Positions 44,427-52,923 of a DNA stretch of 63,028 nucleotides are shown here, in pieces. The first letter of the stretch is position 1; every line of letters begins with the position of its first letter. Origin of the DNA: CAYPEK01 sp964409645 (GTDB lineage: Bacteria > UBP15 > UBA6099); contig CAYPEK010000011.1 of NCBI GenBank assembly GCA_964409645.1, positions 1 through 63,028 on the forward strand. The letters run 5' to 3'. The position numbers were made by a program, and so were the translations under genes. The notes under the pieces were generated by a model that saw only the letters and a list, made by a program, of their open reading frames with translations, searched no databases and was not told where the DNA came from.

Positions 44427-45893
44427 ATGCCCAACTACATAGCAATCGACCTCGGTGCGGAAAGCGGCCGCCTCGTTCGCGGCACGCTCGATTCCGGCCG
44501 GCTCACCATCGAAGAAACCGGCAGGTTCCCCAACGGAATGATCCGGATACTCGGTCGCCTGCACTGGAACCTTACCGGGATGTACCGCGAGATCACCGGC
44601 GCTCTCGGCAGGCTCGATAAGTCGCTTCCGCCGGACAGCATCGGCGTTGACACGTGGGGAGTCGATTTCGTTCTGCTCGCGGAAGACGGATTCCCGACCG
44701 GGTTGCCGGTCGCCTACCGCGACTCGCGCACGGACGGCATGATGGATAAATTCTTCGAGCGCGTTCCCCGCAAACGCATATACGAAAAGACAGGCATCCA
44801 GTTCCTGCAACTCAATACCCTCTATCAGTTATTCGCTATGTCACAACAGAAATCGCCTCAGCTCGCCACCGCGCGCGAACTGCTCTTCATACCCGACTAC
44901 TACAACTACCTGCTCACCGGCGAAAAGAAAACCGAGTTCTCGAGCGCTACCACGTCGCAGTTCTACAATGTCCACGAGAAAACATGGGACGCCGAACTGA
45001 TCGGCGCGGCGGGCGCATCGATATCACTGATGAAGGAGATCGTTCCGCCCGGCACTGTCGTCGGCCGCTTGACGGGCGACCTGCGGGAGGAAACCGGCCT
45101 CGGCGGCATACCGGTCATCGCCCCCGCGACGCACGACACGGGCTCCGCCATCGCGGCGGTTCCGGCTTCGGGCGCGGACTGGGCGTACATAAGCTCCGGA
45201 ACTTGGTCACTGATGGGAATCGAAATAAAGGAGCCGGTCGTTTCCGAAGCGGCGGAGAAATTCAATTTCACGAACGAGGGCGGTGTCGACGGCACGTACC
45301 GATTCCTCAAAAACCTGATGGGAATGTGGCCGGTGCAGCGCGTGCGCGCCGAACAGAGCAGCAGCATCGGTTATGCGGAACTTATGAAAATTGCGGAAGA
45401 GGCCGAACCGTTTAGAAGCCTGATCAATGTGCAGGACAGCCGATTTCTGAACCCAGTCTCCATGACAAAGGCGATAGCGGAATTCTGCGAGCAGACCGGA
45501 CAGCCCACGCCGGACACAACGGGCGCGTTCGTCCGCTGCGCGCTCGAAAGCCTCGCGCTCCACTACCGCGTTGTACTGCACGAACTCCGGCAGGTTCAGT
45601 CGTCGCCCGTCGGCCGTATCCACGTGCTCGGCGGCGGCTCGCGCAACGAACTGCTCAATCAAATGACGGCAGACGCCACCGGTCTGCAGGTTCTCGCCGG
45701 GCCGACCGAAGCCACGGCGATCGGAAACATAATCGTTCAGGCGCAGGCACTCGGTCACATCGGGTCGCTCGAAGAAGCGCGCTCGATAGTGCGCAGCTCG
45801 TTCGAGATCCGCGAGTACGAACCGGCGAAAAACGGCGCTTGGGACGCCGCTTTCGAAAAATACGAAAACCTCAGAAATAGTTTTGCCGAATGA
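44427..45893 (+). CDS. rhaB: Rhamnulokinase
   Basis: A 488-residue FGGY-family kinase that phosphorylates L-rhamnulose at O1. The N-terminal ATPase motif is AIDLGAESGRLVRG (5-18), SIGVDTWGVDFVLL contains the catalytic-region aspartate, and YRDSRTDG and GIQFLQLNTLYQL are hallmark stretches of the RhaB branch. The second domain shows APATHDTGSA, SSGTWSLMG and HVLGGGSRNELLNQMTAD, the phosphate-binding part of the actin-like fold. Length and motifs are full and intact. ATG 44427 has AGGAG at eight bases. It is followed at 25 bases by a fucose/rhamnose-isomerase-like gene, so the two make a deoxy-hexose catabolic unit. The aldolase and regulator are not in this window. Fuculokinase is a less likely alternative because the GVDTWG motif favours RhaB. 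Confidence 0.93.
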   Translation: MPNYIAIDLGAESGRLVRGTLDSGRLTIEETGRFPNGMIRILGRLHWNLTGMYREITGALGRLDKSLPPDSIGVDTWGVDFVLLAEDGFPTGLPVAYRDSRTDGMMDKFFERVPRKRIYEKTGIQFLQLNTLYQLFAMSQQKSPQLATARELLFIPDYYNYLLTGEKKTEFSSATTSQFYNVHEKTWDAELIGAAGASISLMKEIVPPGTVVGRLTGDLREETGLGGIPVIAPATHDTGSAIAAVPASGADWAYISSGTWSLMGIEIKEPVVSEAAEKFNFTNEGGVDGTYRFLKNLMGMWPVQRVRAEQSSSIGYAELMKIAEEAEPFRSLINVQDSRFLNPVSMTKAIAEFCEQTGQPTPDTTGAFVRCALESLALHYRVVLHELRQVQSSPVGRIHVLGGGSRNELLNQMTADATGLQVLAGPTEATAIGNIIVQAQALGHIGSLEEARSIVRSSFEIREYEPAKNGAWDAAFEKYENLRNSFAE

Positions 45894-45918
45894 CAATCTC
45901 AGCGTGAGAGGCGCAAAG

Positions 45919-47502
45919 ATGAAAAAAACGGCGCTGATTTCAAACGGGGATTACAGAGACGCGGCGGGCGCAAAGAGCTGGCCGATGCAGGAGGAGACGC
46001 TTAAAGCGGTGGAGGCGGCGTTTGGGAAACTCGGCGTCGAAACCTTCCGGGCGCACCCGTTCAAAAAGGAAAAAGGACACGGGTTCATTACAACGCAGAC
46101 CGAAGGCTGCAAGATATTCGCCGGTCTCGATCCTGAAGCGCCGGTGGTGATCGTGCTGTCGTGCTGGGCATATTCGCACAACGTGGCATCCTCACTCAAG
46201 CTGCACTGCGGGCCGATTCTGATACTCGCGAATTTCGACGGAACGTGGCCGGGACTTGTCGCGCTGCTCAACCTATCGGCGACGCTCGAAAGGATGCGTA
46301 TTCCCAACTCACGCATCTGGACGGATAAATTCGCGGACGATCCGGCATTCATGAAGAACCTCAAAAAGTGGATCGACACCGGATCGGTCGAGTATCCGAC
46401 GGACCACATCACTGATTTGAAAGAATTGAAACTCTCGAAAGAGGCGCTGGCACTCGGCGAAGAGCTCGGCGCCGACATTCTAAAAAATAAAAGGATACTC
46501 GGCCAGCTCGATCCCGGCTGCATGGGGATGCTCAACGCTGTTCTCAGTCCCGGCAAACTCGCCGCGGTCGGAATGCCCGTCGAGTTCCTCAATCAGTCCG
46601 ACCTTGTCGCTGAGATGCAACTTGTGCCGGACGAAACCGCGCGCGCGAATTTCGATTGGCTGAAAAAGCGAGGCGCGACATTCCACTTCGGTACGGACGA
46701 CGCGACCGAACTGACCGAGGCGCAGATTCTGGAACAGATGAAGATGTACACCGCCGCGGGGATTCTTTTCCGGCGGTACGGCCTGAGCGCAATCGGCATT
46801 CCCTACCAACTCGGGCTTGTGCGCTGCGTGAGCGCGTCGGACCTTGCGGAGGCGATGCTGAACAATTGCGACCGGCCGGACATCATTTATCCGGAAACGG
46901 GCGAGGTTGTTGCCAAAGGACTACCCATTCCTCACTTCAACGAGGGCGACATCGGCTCCGGGCTGCCTCAGGCGCTTATGTGCGAGATTCTTGTTAAGAA
47001 GGGAATGCCGCCCGAGACGACGCTGCACGACGTGCGCTGGGGCGACGAATGGAAAGGCCGCTTCGTGTGGGTGTTCGAGATTTCGGGCGCGGCGCCGCCC
47101 GCGCATTTCGGCGGCTGGGAGAAAGCGGAAATCTACCGCCAGCACCAGATGCACTTCCCGAAAGGAGGCGGCACTTGCGCTGGTGTTTCGAAACCCGGCA
47201 CGGTAACATGGGCGCGGTTTTACCAAAATTACGAGGGTCAAATATGTCTCGACTGCGGGACGGGCGAAGTCGTCGAGATGCCCGCGGACGAAGTCAAAAG
47301 ACGGCTCGAATGCACGACAAAGGAATGGCCGATTGCGAACGTGCACATACCCGGCTACGGCAGGGACGAGCTAATGAGCAGCCACAAGTCTAATCACATA
47401 ACAATATGCTACGGAGACATCTTGCAGGAGCTTGCCGCGGTTGCGTCGAAGATCGGGCTCGGCGTGAACATCGTCGGCGACGCGCGTAACGGCTTGAAAT
47501 AA
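45919..47502 (+). CDS. L-fucose/L-arabinose isomerase-family protein (probable deoxy-sugar isomerase)
   Basis: A 527-residue protein. Residues WAYSHNVASSLKLH and LANFDGTWPGLVALLN resemble the N-terminal region of fucose-isomerase-like enzymes. The middle has IPYQLGLVRCVSASDLAE, and the C-terminal part has NEGDIGSGLPQALMCEIL, HFGGWEKAEIYRQHQMHFPK and IANVHIPGYGRDELMSSHK. His and acidic residues there would bind the metal. The enzyme would interconvert an aldose and its ketose ahead of the kinase made by the preceding gene. Because that kinase looks like RhaB, L-rhamnose or L-fucose is the likely sugar, but this protein is not RhaA (TIM-barrel). ATG 45919 is preferred over an upstream frame overlapping rhaB; GAGAGG lies eight bases before it. 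Confidence 0.8.
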   Translation: MKKTALISNGDYRDAAGAKSWPMQEETLKAVEAAFGKLGVETFRAHPFKKEKGHGFITTQTEGCKIFAGLDPEAPVVIVLSCWAYSHNVASSLKLHCGPILILANFDGTWPGLVALLNLSATLERMRIPNSRIWTDKFADDPAFMKNLKKWIDTGSVEYPTDHITDLKELKLSKEALALGEELGADILKNKRILGQLDPGCMGMLNAVLSPGKLAAVGMPVEFLNQSDLVAEMQLVPDETARANFDWLKKRGATFHFGTDDATELTEAQILEQMKMYTAAGILFRRYGLSAIGIPYQLGLVRCVSASDLAEAMLNNCDRPDIIYPETGEVVAKGLPIPHFNEGDIGSGLPQALMCEILVKKGMPPETTLHDVRWGDEWKGRFVWVFEISGAAPPAHFGGWEKAEIYRQHQMHFPKGGGTCAGVSKPGTVTWARFYQNYEGQICLDCGTGEVVEMPADEVKRRLECTTKEWPIANVHIPGYGRDELMSSHKSNHITICYGDILQELAAVASKIGLGVNIVGDARNGLK

Positions 47503-47528
47503 AATCCTATGCACGATTTAAAATAAAA

Positions 47529-47610
47529 AGGCCCGAGAGAGGTATCCCTCTTCCTTACGCCGGATCGACATTAGTATTATGGACGGCGAGAAGATACCAG
47601 TTCCGGGCCT
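47529..47610. ncRNA. Long imperfect hairpin, possible bidirectional terminator or small RNA
   Basis: Three stem blocks nest in order: AGGCCCG (47529-47535) with CGGGCCT (47604-47610), GGTATC (47541-47546) with GATACC (47593-47598), and CGCCG (47558-47562) with CGGCG (47584-47588). Read on the minus strand, the structure is followed by TTTTTATTTT. It therefore fits a terminator for the minus-strand gene ending at 47696, and may also end the isomerase transcript at 47502. At 82 bases with three separate stems it is much larger than a normal terminator, so a stable small RNA or riboregulator is possible. Confidence 0.5.
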
Positions 47611-47695
47611 GTCAAATCATTCAAATTACGAACAAATTACGAAACTAATAGTATGTGCCACCCCAAACTTGATTGGTGGAATCCTTTGGCGAACT

Positions 47696-48322
47696 TTACG
47701 CGTTGTTTTTCAGCTCCGCCAACTGCTGCATCGCCTGTGCGAGAAGGCTTTTCACCTTTTCGAGCGCCGCAGTTGCATCCGTCGTGTCGGTAGTCGATGT
47801 GGTTGACGTCGTCGATGCAGACGCGGTCGTGGAATCGGTGGTCTCGCCGCTCGCGAGCTGCGACAACAGTTCGAGAAAAAGCTCCATGACGGTCTGCTGG
47901 TCGCCGCTGTTCGAATCATACTGCGCGACCTGAGACGCCTGCGTGCCCTCCTGAGGAGGAGGCGGTGGCGGCGGCTGAAGCTCGGAGAGATCGCCGCTCT
48001 CCGCGACGCTCGCGAACTTATCCGCGAGCATACTCAGGAACTCGCTCGTCGATTCGTCCACATCTTCCGACTCCGCGGCCGCGCTCAATTGATCCGAAAT
48101 CTCCTGCATTATGTCACTGAACTTTTCCGGGTCCTCGTTTTTGAGCGATTCGAGCTGCGAAAGAAGCTCGGACGGATTCGAAAACGAGACGGCCGTACCC
48201 ATCGGGCTGCCGTAATCGGCGTTTGCCTTGTTTACGGCAGTCTCCAGTGTCGTATCGACCGCCTGTTTCATCTGGATCATCATGCTTCCCATGATCCCGC
48301 TGTTTACTCCGGATATACTCAT
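47696..48322 (-). CDS. Low-complexity protein with oligoproline linker, unidentified
   Basis: A 208-residue acidic protein. The N-terminus is glycine/serine/methionine-rich (MSISGVNSGIMGSMMIQ) with no export signal I can identify. Residues 50-110 form helices (LLSQLESLKNEDPEKFSDIM and EFLSMLADKFASVAESGD). A run of seven prolines follows, then a glutamine/serine-rich spacer, a helix (VMELFLELLSQLAS), a serine/threonine/aspartate tract (ASTTSTTSTTDTTDA) and a final helix ending KNNA. It resembles the flexible, helix-plus-PPPPP proteins seen in many Proteobacteria next to EF-hand-type proteins, but no EF-hand loop is present here. ATG 48322 has AAGAGG at eight bases. Function unknown; its orientation puts it alone, with a structured leader upstream. 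Confidence 0.7.
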   Translation of the reverse strand: MSISGVNSGIMGSMMIQMKQAVDTTLETAVNKANADYGSPMGTAVSFSNPSELLSQLESLKNEDPEKFSDIMQEISDQLSAAAESEDVDESTSEFLSMLADKFASVAESGDLSELQPPPPPPPQEGTQASQVAQYDSNSGDQQTVMELFLELLSQLASGETTDSTTASASTTSTTSTTDTTDATAALEKVKSLLAQAMQQLAELKNNA

Positions 48323-48900
48323 TATGTTGCCTCTTGTTCCCCTTAATATTCCGCCTTCCGGCGGCAGCGGCGCTTTCTGCGCACGCTCAAATAAACACAC
48401 AACCCGCCTCTACGGGCAGGCCTCTGAATGCAGACTGGTTTTAGTAATTAGGGTGGAGCGGCGCCGCGGGCTTCCGCCGCGACGTTTGGTTCCTTCGACC
48501 CTCTCCATTCACTGGTCCGAAGTCCTTCGGAATGCTCCTCCCGATTTGAAAATACTGCGGGACATACAGACGCGCCGTATTTCCCGCATGACTTTCTGAA
48601 TCCGCCTCTGTCTTGAATGAAAATTCTCCGACAATTAAATTGGAGTTGTATTAACTGTTTATCACCTCCCTTCATTTCGCTGACTGCTTCGCACTGAAAA
48701 AAACATCGCTTCCGCTGAAACGATATTACTTAGACTGATAGAGTAAGTTTATTATTCCATTATTCATTTTTATAACGAGGCAACATCCGGGGAATCGACC
48801 CTTGTGAATTTGTCGAATATGTGAATTCGCCTTTGCAGCCGGGCTTATATTCATTAAAATCAATAATCCGCACAGCCGGGCTCTTTGGAAAGGAAATTTT
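48323..48900. other. Intergenic region of 578 bases between divergent genes
   Basis: It holds the structured segment at 48456-48590 and, at 48661-48672, a sequence that reads AAGGGAGGTGAT on the minus strand, a near-perfect Shine-Dalgarno sequence with no start codon at usable distance. The last 180 bases are AT-rich and should contain the promoter of the PHP gene at 48901. A weak candidate is TTGCAG (48832-48837) with TAAAAT 16 bases later. A minus-strand frame of 75 codons (48448-48675) has no family resemblance and is not called. Confidence 0.55.
48456..48590 (-). ncRNA. Possible structured 5' leader of the 47696-48322 gene
   Basis: Three hairpins lie within about 130 bases: GCGGCG/CGCCGC (48458-48463 and 48475-48480), the palindrome TCCGAAGTCCTTCGGA (48516-48531), and TGCGGGA/TCCCGCA (48556-48562 and 48582-48588), the last reinforced by ATAC/GTAT inside. 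They could be folded on either strand, but the nearest gene start downstream on the minus strand is at 48322. I do not recognise a known riboswitch consensus (no cobalamin, glycine or cyclic-di-GMP signature). Confidence 0.35.
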
Positions 48901-49980
48901 ATGAAAAAACTCACCATTGCAGCATTATTAGTCTCCGTATTAGCCGTATCCGTACAATTCGCGTCAGCTAATGAGACCTCACAGGCTAACGATTTCCTGA
49001 TACTGCCCTTCTGGTTCCACGTGCATACCAGCTTCTACGGCGACGGCGGAGGCGAAACCCCCGCGAGCATCGCCGCCTACCTGAAATCGAAAGGTTACAA
49101 AGGCGTTGTGCTCACCCCCCACTCCAAACGCCTTTCGTTTCCCGACTTCAAGAAAGCAGCCGACGAACAGAATACGGCAGATTTCATCACAATCACCGGA
49201 CGCGAGATAATCGCCGGCGCCGTTTCAGAGGATGAAGCGCGCGTGATGTGCCATATCAACGCCGTAAGTCCGTCCGAAAATCCACCCGTGCTCGACCACA
49301 AATACGAAGCCGAACAACTCGACAACATCCTCTCTGAACTCGACACGGAAAAAGCGTTCTACGTCTGGAACCATCCGTGGGCGTGCAGCCAGTGGGAACC
49401 CTACGTCAGCCGCTTCAACGGCATAGAGCTTTTCAACGACGTCGGCCCCGGTTTCGCCAGCGGAGCAAGCTACGACGTTGAGCGAAAGTATTATCTCGCC
49501 GCACTCAAAAACGGCACAAAACTCTTCGTCATTTCGGGTATAGACATGCACACGATGATGCAAACTCAGATAGGCGATTATTTTACATACGTGTTTCCGG
49601 ACGAACTCACCAGAGATTCCGTCGTCGCCGCGTTCGCCGCCGGACATACGTTTGCGGCGTTCAATGCGAAAGTCAGGTCTCTCAGTGCGCGGCCCGCGTT
49701 CAAGCCGTACGACGCGCCCGGCGGTGCGTTTTCCGTTAGCGGCACGATAGACATAAAGCTTCTCGGCGGACCTAAAGCGAAATTTATCCTCTATAAAAAC
49801 GGCGAAGAGTATGCTCCGTCCACCCCTGTGTCTTTTGTCCGCGGAAAGAAAGGCGCGAAAGGATATACGGACTTCAGTTTTTCATTCGGAGACAAGCTGA
49901 AACCCGGCGAGTCGGCCTGCTACGCATTTGAAATCCCGCATTACATGTATTCATCGCAATACTGCTATACCGCGAAGTAA
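48901..49980 (+). CDS. Exported PHP-domain metal-dependent phosphoesterase-like protein
   Basis: A 359-residue protein with a clear Sec signal peptide (MKKLTIAALLVSVLAVSVQF then ASA, cut before N24). The PHP fold follows: FWFHVHTSFYGDGG with H40 and H42 as first metal ligands, VVLTPHSK (third His), TGREI (acidic ligand), and GIDMHTMMQ near residue 220. The C-terminal 110 residues form a beta-rich domain (FSVSGTIDIKLLGGPKAKF). PHP proteins hydrolyse phosphoesters using three metals; a periplasmic location would be unusual for the polymerase-linked branches but fits the CehA/McbA-like secreted branch. ATG 48901 has GGAAAGGA upstream. First of four successive exported hydrolase-like genes; its stop is 19 bases before the DUF4127 gene. 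Confidence 0.87.
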   Translation: MKKLTIAALLVSVLAVSVQFASANETSQANDFLILPFWFHVHTSFYGDGGGETPASIAAYLKSKGYKGVVLTPHSKRLSFPDFKKAADEQNTADFITITGREIIAGAVSEDEARVMCHINAVSPSENPPVLDHKYEAEQLDNILSELDTEKAFYVWNHPWACSQWEPYVSRFNGIELFNDVGPGFASGASYDVERKYYLAALKNGTKLFVISGIDMHTMMQTQIGDYFTYVFPDELTRDSVVAAFAAGHTFAAFNAKVRSLSARPAFKPYDAPGGAFSVSGTIDIKLLGGPKAKFILYKNGEEYAPSTPVSFVRGKKGAKGYTDFSFSFGDKLKPGESACYAFEIPHYMYSSQYCYTAK

Positions 49981-49999
49981 CGCTTCCGAAAGGAGCGTC

Positions 50000-51523
50000 A
50001 TGACAGACAAACCGGCAACCGTAAAATTACAGCTCACAATCGCGTTTGCGTTCATTCTTGCCGTGGTGTGCGCGTCGCGCGCGGCGGCCTCAACGCGGGT
50101 TGCGCTCGTCCCTCTCGACAACAGGCCGGTGTGCCTCACCCACGCCGTCAAAATAGCTGACCGCGCCGGTGTTGCCATTAAGCATCCTCCTTACGCCGCC
50201 GTCGGCGCTTACGTCTTCCCCGGAGACCCCGACGCGGTGCTCGACTGGATCGAACGCGAGGCCCCACAAACCGACCTTCTGATTCTATCGATCGACATGG
50301 CTGCGACGGGCGGCCTCGTCTCTTCACGCACGGACACCGCGACCGCAGATGAAGTCAGCCGCCGCCTCGAAAGGCTTCGCGACATCGCAGAAAAGAATCC
50401 CGGCATGAAAATATGGGCGTTCGGCATCCTGCAGCGGATCGCCCGAACGGGAACCGGCCGCGAAAAGGAAGACAGCGTCACCGCGCAGATGGCGTTGTAC
50501 CTCAAAACAGCGGATGAAGCGGAAGCTACTCATAATAAGTCGCTTTCCGTCAAATCGGAAATGCTCAAAAGCGGCATACCGGCGACCGACCTCGAAGCAT
50601 ACATGAACGCGAGGCGGAGAAATCATTTTACGAACATTAAATCCATAGAAATGGCTGCCGCGGGCGTGTTCGACCTCCTCGTCATCGGGATGGACGACAA
50701 CGCCGTGTACGGGCCGGAGCGAAAAGAACTCGCAACGCTCGAAAAGGAGATCGCGAGACTCGGCGCCGGCGAAAAAGTCATAATCAAACCCGGCGCGGAC
50801 GAACTCGCGCAACTCCTGATCGCACGCGCAAAACTCGAATCGGAGAGAAGAATACCGAAAGTTTACATCGCGACATCGGACCCATCCGCGTTAGGCGAGA
50901 TTCCTCCGTTCGAGGACCGCCCGCTCAACGAGTCGCTCGATCTGGCGCTCACACTCGCGGGTGCGTCGCGCGCCGCAAGCGCGGACGGCGCGGACGCCGT
51001 TCTGCTTGTGCACACGGCAGATAAAAACAGCGCGGCGGATGCGCGAATGGCGGCGGAATTCGTCGATGCCGGATACAGAGTCGGTGTTGCGGACGTGAGC
51101 GCGGTCAATATGGCGAGCGCGGATTTCGCGGAAGAACTCGGGCGAGGCTTAGGCGACCTCAACAGGCTCGCGGGATACGGCGGCTGGAACACGGCGGCAA
51201 ATTCGATCGGTACGGCGGCCGCGATGCTTCTCGCGGGCGGCGACGGCGGCGCTTTTCTTTTCGAGCGTTTCGCGGACGACGCGCTTTTCATGGGAAGAGT
51301 GCGGCCGCGCATACAGCGGCAGAACTTTCCGGGCGCCGACGAGGGAGAACGCTATACAGCAATGCGCGCGGCGCTGGTGAAAAGCCTGCGCGAGGAAAGC
51401 GGCAAATTCTATAAGTTGTATTTCAGCAACGATACGGAAACGGATGTTCGCGTCGATATTCAAATACCGTGGTTCAGACTTTTCGAGATCGACATAGACG
51501 CTTCCGTCCGAAGCCGGATGTAG
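50000..51523 (+). CDS. DUF4127 family protein, exported
   Basis: A 507-residue protein. After an N-terminal helix that looks like a signal peptide (LTIAFAFILAVVCASRAAAS), it reads VALVPLDNRPVCLTHAVKIA, PPYAAVGAYVFPGDPDAVLDWI and LLILSIDMAATGGLVSSR, the conserved beginning of DUF4127 proteins. Further conserved patches are VIGMDDNAVYGPERKEL, KPGADELAQLL and GYGGWNTAANSIG. The pattern of Asp, Asn and His residues suggests a hydrolase fold, but no activity has been established that I know of. ATG 50000 has AAAGGAG at an ideal distance. It sits between the PHP protein and an ADP-ribosylglycohydrolase-like protein, all in the same direction, so shared substrate processing outside the cytoplasm is a reasonable inference. 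Confidence 0.88.
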   Translation: MTDKPATVKLQLTIAFAFILAVVCASRAAASTRVALVPLDNRPVCLTHAVKIADRAGVAIKHPPYAAVGAYVFPGDPDAVLDWIEREAPQTDLLILSIDMAATGGLVSSRTDTATADEVSRRLERLRDIAEKNPGMKIWAFGILQRIARTGTGREKEDSVTAQMALYLKTADEAEATHNKSLSVKSEMLKSGIPATDLEAYMNARRRNHFTNIKSIEMAAAGVFDLLVIGMDDNAVYGPERKELATLEKEIARLGAGEKVIIKPGADELAQLLIARAKLESERRIPKVYIATSDPSALGEIPPFEDRPLNESLDLALTLAGASRAASADGADAVLLVHTADKNSAADARMAAEFVDAGYRVGVADVSAVNMASADFAEELGRGLGDLNRLAGYGGWNTAANSIGTAAAMLLAGGDGGAFLFERFADDALFMGRVRPRIQRQNFPGADEGERYTAMRAALVKSLREESGKFYKLYFSNDTETDVRVDIQIPWFRLFEIDIDASVRSRM

Positions 51524-51658
51524 CACAACACTGTCTGAACGACGGGTTGCCTGCGAAAAACACAATTATTTCGCATTTTCACCTCGCAAGCCTCACGATG
51601 TATAATTGTTTTATGCAATCCGGCGCTTTCGTGAATGCGCCGCCGCGGAGATGAACCT

Positions 51659-52894
51659 ATGAAAAAAAGAGCGTCCGTCTTCTTGTTGATTTTTGTCATT
51701 TTTTTCGCAATCGGCCGGAGCCTGTCCGCCGCGGATTCAAAAACCATCACTCTCGACGATTTCAGGGACAAGCTGAAAGGTGGCTTCGTCGGCCAGATGG
51801 TCGGCGTCACATACGGTGCCCCGTTCGAGTTCCAGTATGACGGCACGATGGTCCCCGAGGAACGCGTCGGGCCGTGGTCGCCCGTCGTCCTTCAGGGGGC
51901 AATCGCTCAGGACGATATTTACGTAGAGCTCACTTTCCTCGAAACAATCGAGAAATACGGACTCGACGCATCGATGGAGACGTTCGGAAAAGAATTCGGC
52001 AAATCGAAGTATCCGCTTTGGCATGCGAACGCATCGGGACGCGAAAACATCCTCGCGGGTGTAATGCCCCCGCTCTCCGGCCACCCAAGCCGCAACTCCC
52101 ACGCGGACGACATCGACTTCCAGATCGAGGCCGACGTATTCGGTCTCATCACGCCGGGCATGCCCGCCTCCTCGCAGTCTCTCACATGGCGGGTCGGCCA
52201 CGTCATGAATTACGGCGACGGCGTTTACGGCGGCGTTTTCATCGCCGCAATGTACTCGGCGGCATACTTCGAGAACGACCCGGTGAAAGTGGTCGAGGCC
52301 GGACTTGCGGCGATATCTGCCGACAGCAACTATGCAAAAACAGTCGCGGACGTCCTCGACGCATATAAGAAGGACCCGTCCGACTGGCGGAAGGCGTGGC
52401 AGCTCATCGAGGATAAATGGGCGCCAAAAGGCCACTGCCCCACACGCAACGACAAGAAGCCGGGCTTCCCGTTCGGTATCGCGGCGAACATCAACGGCGC
52501 ATACGTTGTGATCGCGCTTCTCTACGGCAACGGCGACCCGATGGCAACGATGAAAATCGCCGTCATGAGCGGCCGCGACAACGACTGCAACACATCGTCC
52601 GCGATGGGAGTGCTCGGAGCGATGAAGGGCTTTAAGGCGCTGCCCAAAAACTTCAGCCTCGCGCTCGACTCAATGAAAAACAGCAAGTTTTCTTTCACGG
52701 ATTACACTTGGCGGACGGCATTGATCGCGATGGAGGCTCAGGCGCTGAAGGAAGTGGAAAAAAGCGGCGGCTCGATCGTCGAGGCTGGAGGCGTAAAAGT
52801 GCTTTCCATCCCGAATCAGCAACCCGAAAAGCTTCCGCTCGAACAGTGGCCGTACGGAGCCGACGGCAAAGATGTGCCCGTTTCGAAATATTGA
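51659..52894 (+). CDS. Exported ADP-ribosylglycohydrolase-family protein
   Basis: A 411-residue protein with a signal peptide (MKKRASVFLLIFVIFFAIG, cleavage near SLSAAD). The fold is ADP-ribosylglycohydrolase/DraG-like: KLKGGFVGQMVGVTYGAPFEF at the start, AQDDIYVELTFLETI supplying the first metal-binding acidic pair, SHADDIDFQIEADVFGLITPG in the middle, and GRDNDCNTSSAMGVLGAMKG, the equivalent of the usual G-D-x-D-x-x-A-A-x-x-G-A metal site. Here Asn replaces one of the usual residues (DND rather than DTD). Exported members are common in anaerobic polysaccharide degraders and are thought to act on unknown glycosides. ATG 51659 has GGAG ten bases upstream. Third in a row of exported proteins. 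Confidence 0.87.
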   Translation: MKKRASVFLLIFVIFFAIGRSLSAADSKTITLDDFRDKLKGGFVGQMVGVTYGAPFEFQYDGTMVPEERVGPWSPVVLQGAIAQDDIYVELTFLETIEKYGLDASMETFGKEFGKSKYPLWHANASGRENILAGVMPPLSGHPSRNSHADDIDFQIEADVFGLITPGMPASSQSLTWRVGHVMNYGDGVYGGVFIAAMYSAAYFENDPVKVVEAGLAAISADSNYAKTVADVLDAYKKDPSDWRKAWQLIEDKWAPKGHCPTRNDKKPGFPFGIAANINGAYVVIALLYGNGDPMATMKIAVMSGRDNDCNTSSAMGVLGAMKGFKALPKNFSLALDSMKNSKFSFTDYTWRTALIAMEAQALKEVEKSGGSIVEAGGVKVLSIPNQQPEKLPLEQWPYGADGKDVPVSKY

Positions 52895-52923
52895 TAATAA
52901 TCAGAGTATTTTATATTTTTACT

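Noticed and set aside
48661..48672. ATCACCTCCCTT resembling the 3' end of 16S rRNA
   Set aside because: Only the anti-Shine-Dalgarno-like core matches; the preceding sequence has no rRNA helix 45 pattern.
48448..48675. 75-codon minus-strand frame containing the orphan GGAGGTGAT
   Set aside because: Its ATG lies before the Shine-Dalgarno-like sequence rather than after it, and the frame runs through three hairpins. No homology recognised.
48836..48885. Direct repeat CAGCCGGGCT before the PHP gene
   Set aside because: Two copies of ten bases only, with no relation to promoter elements; likely chance.
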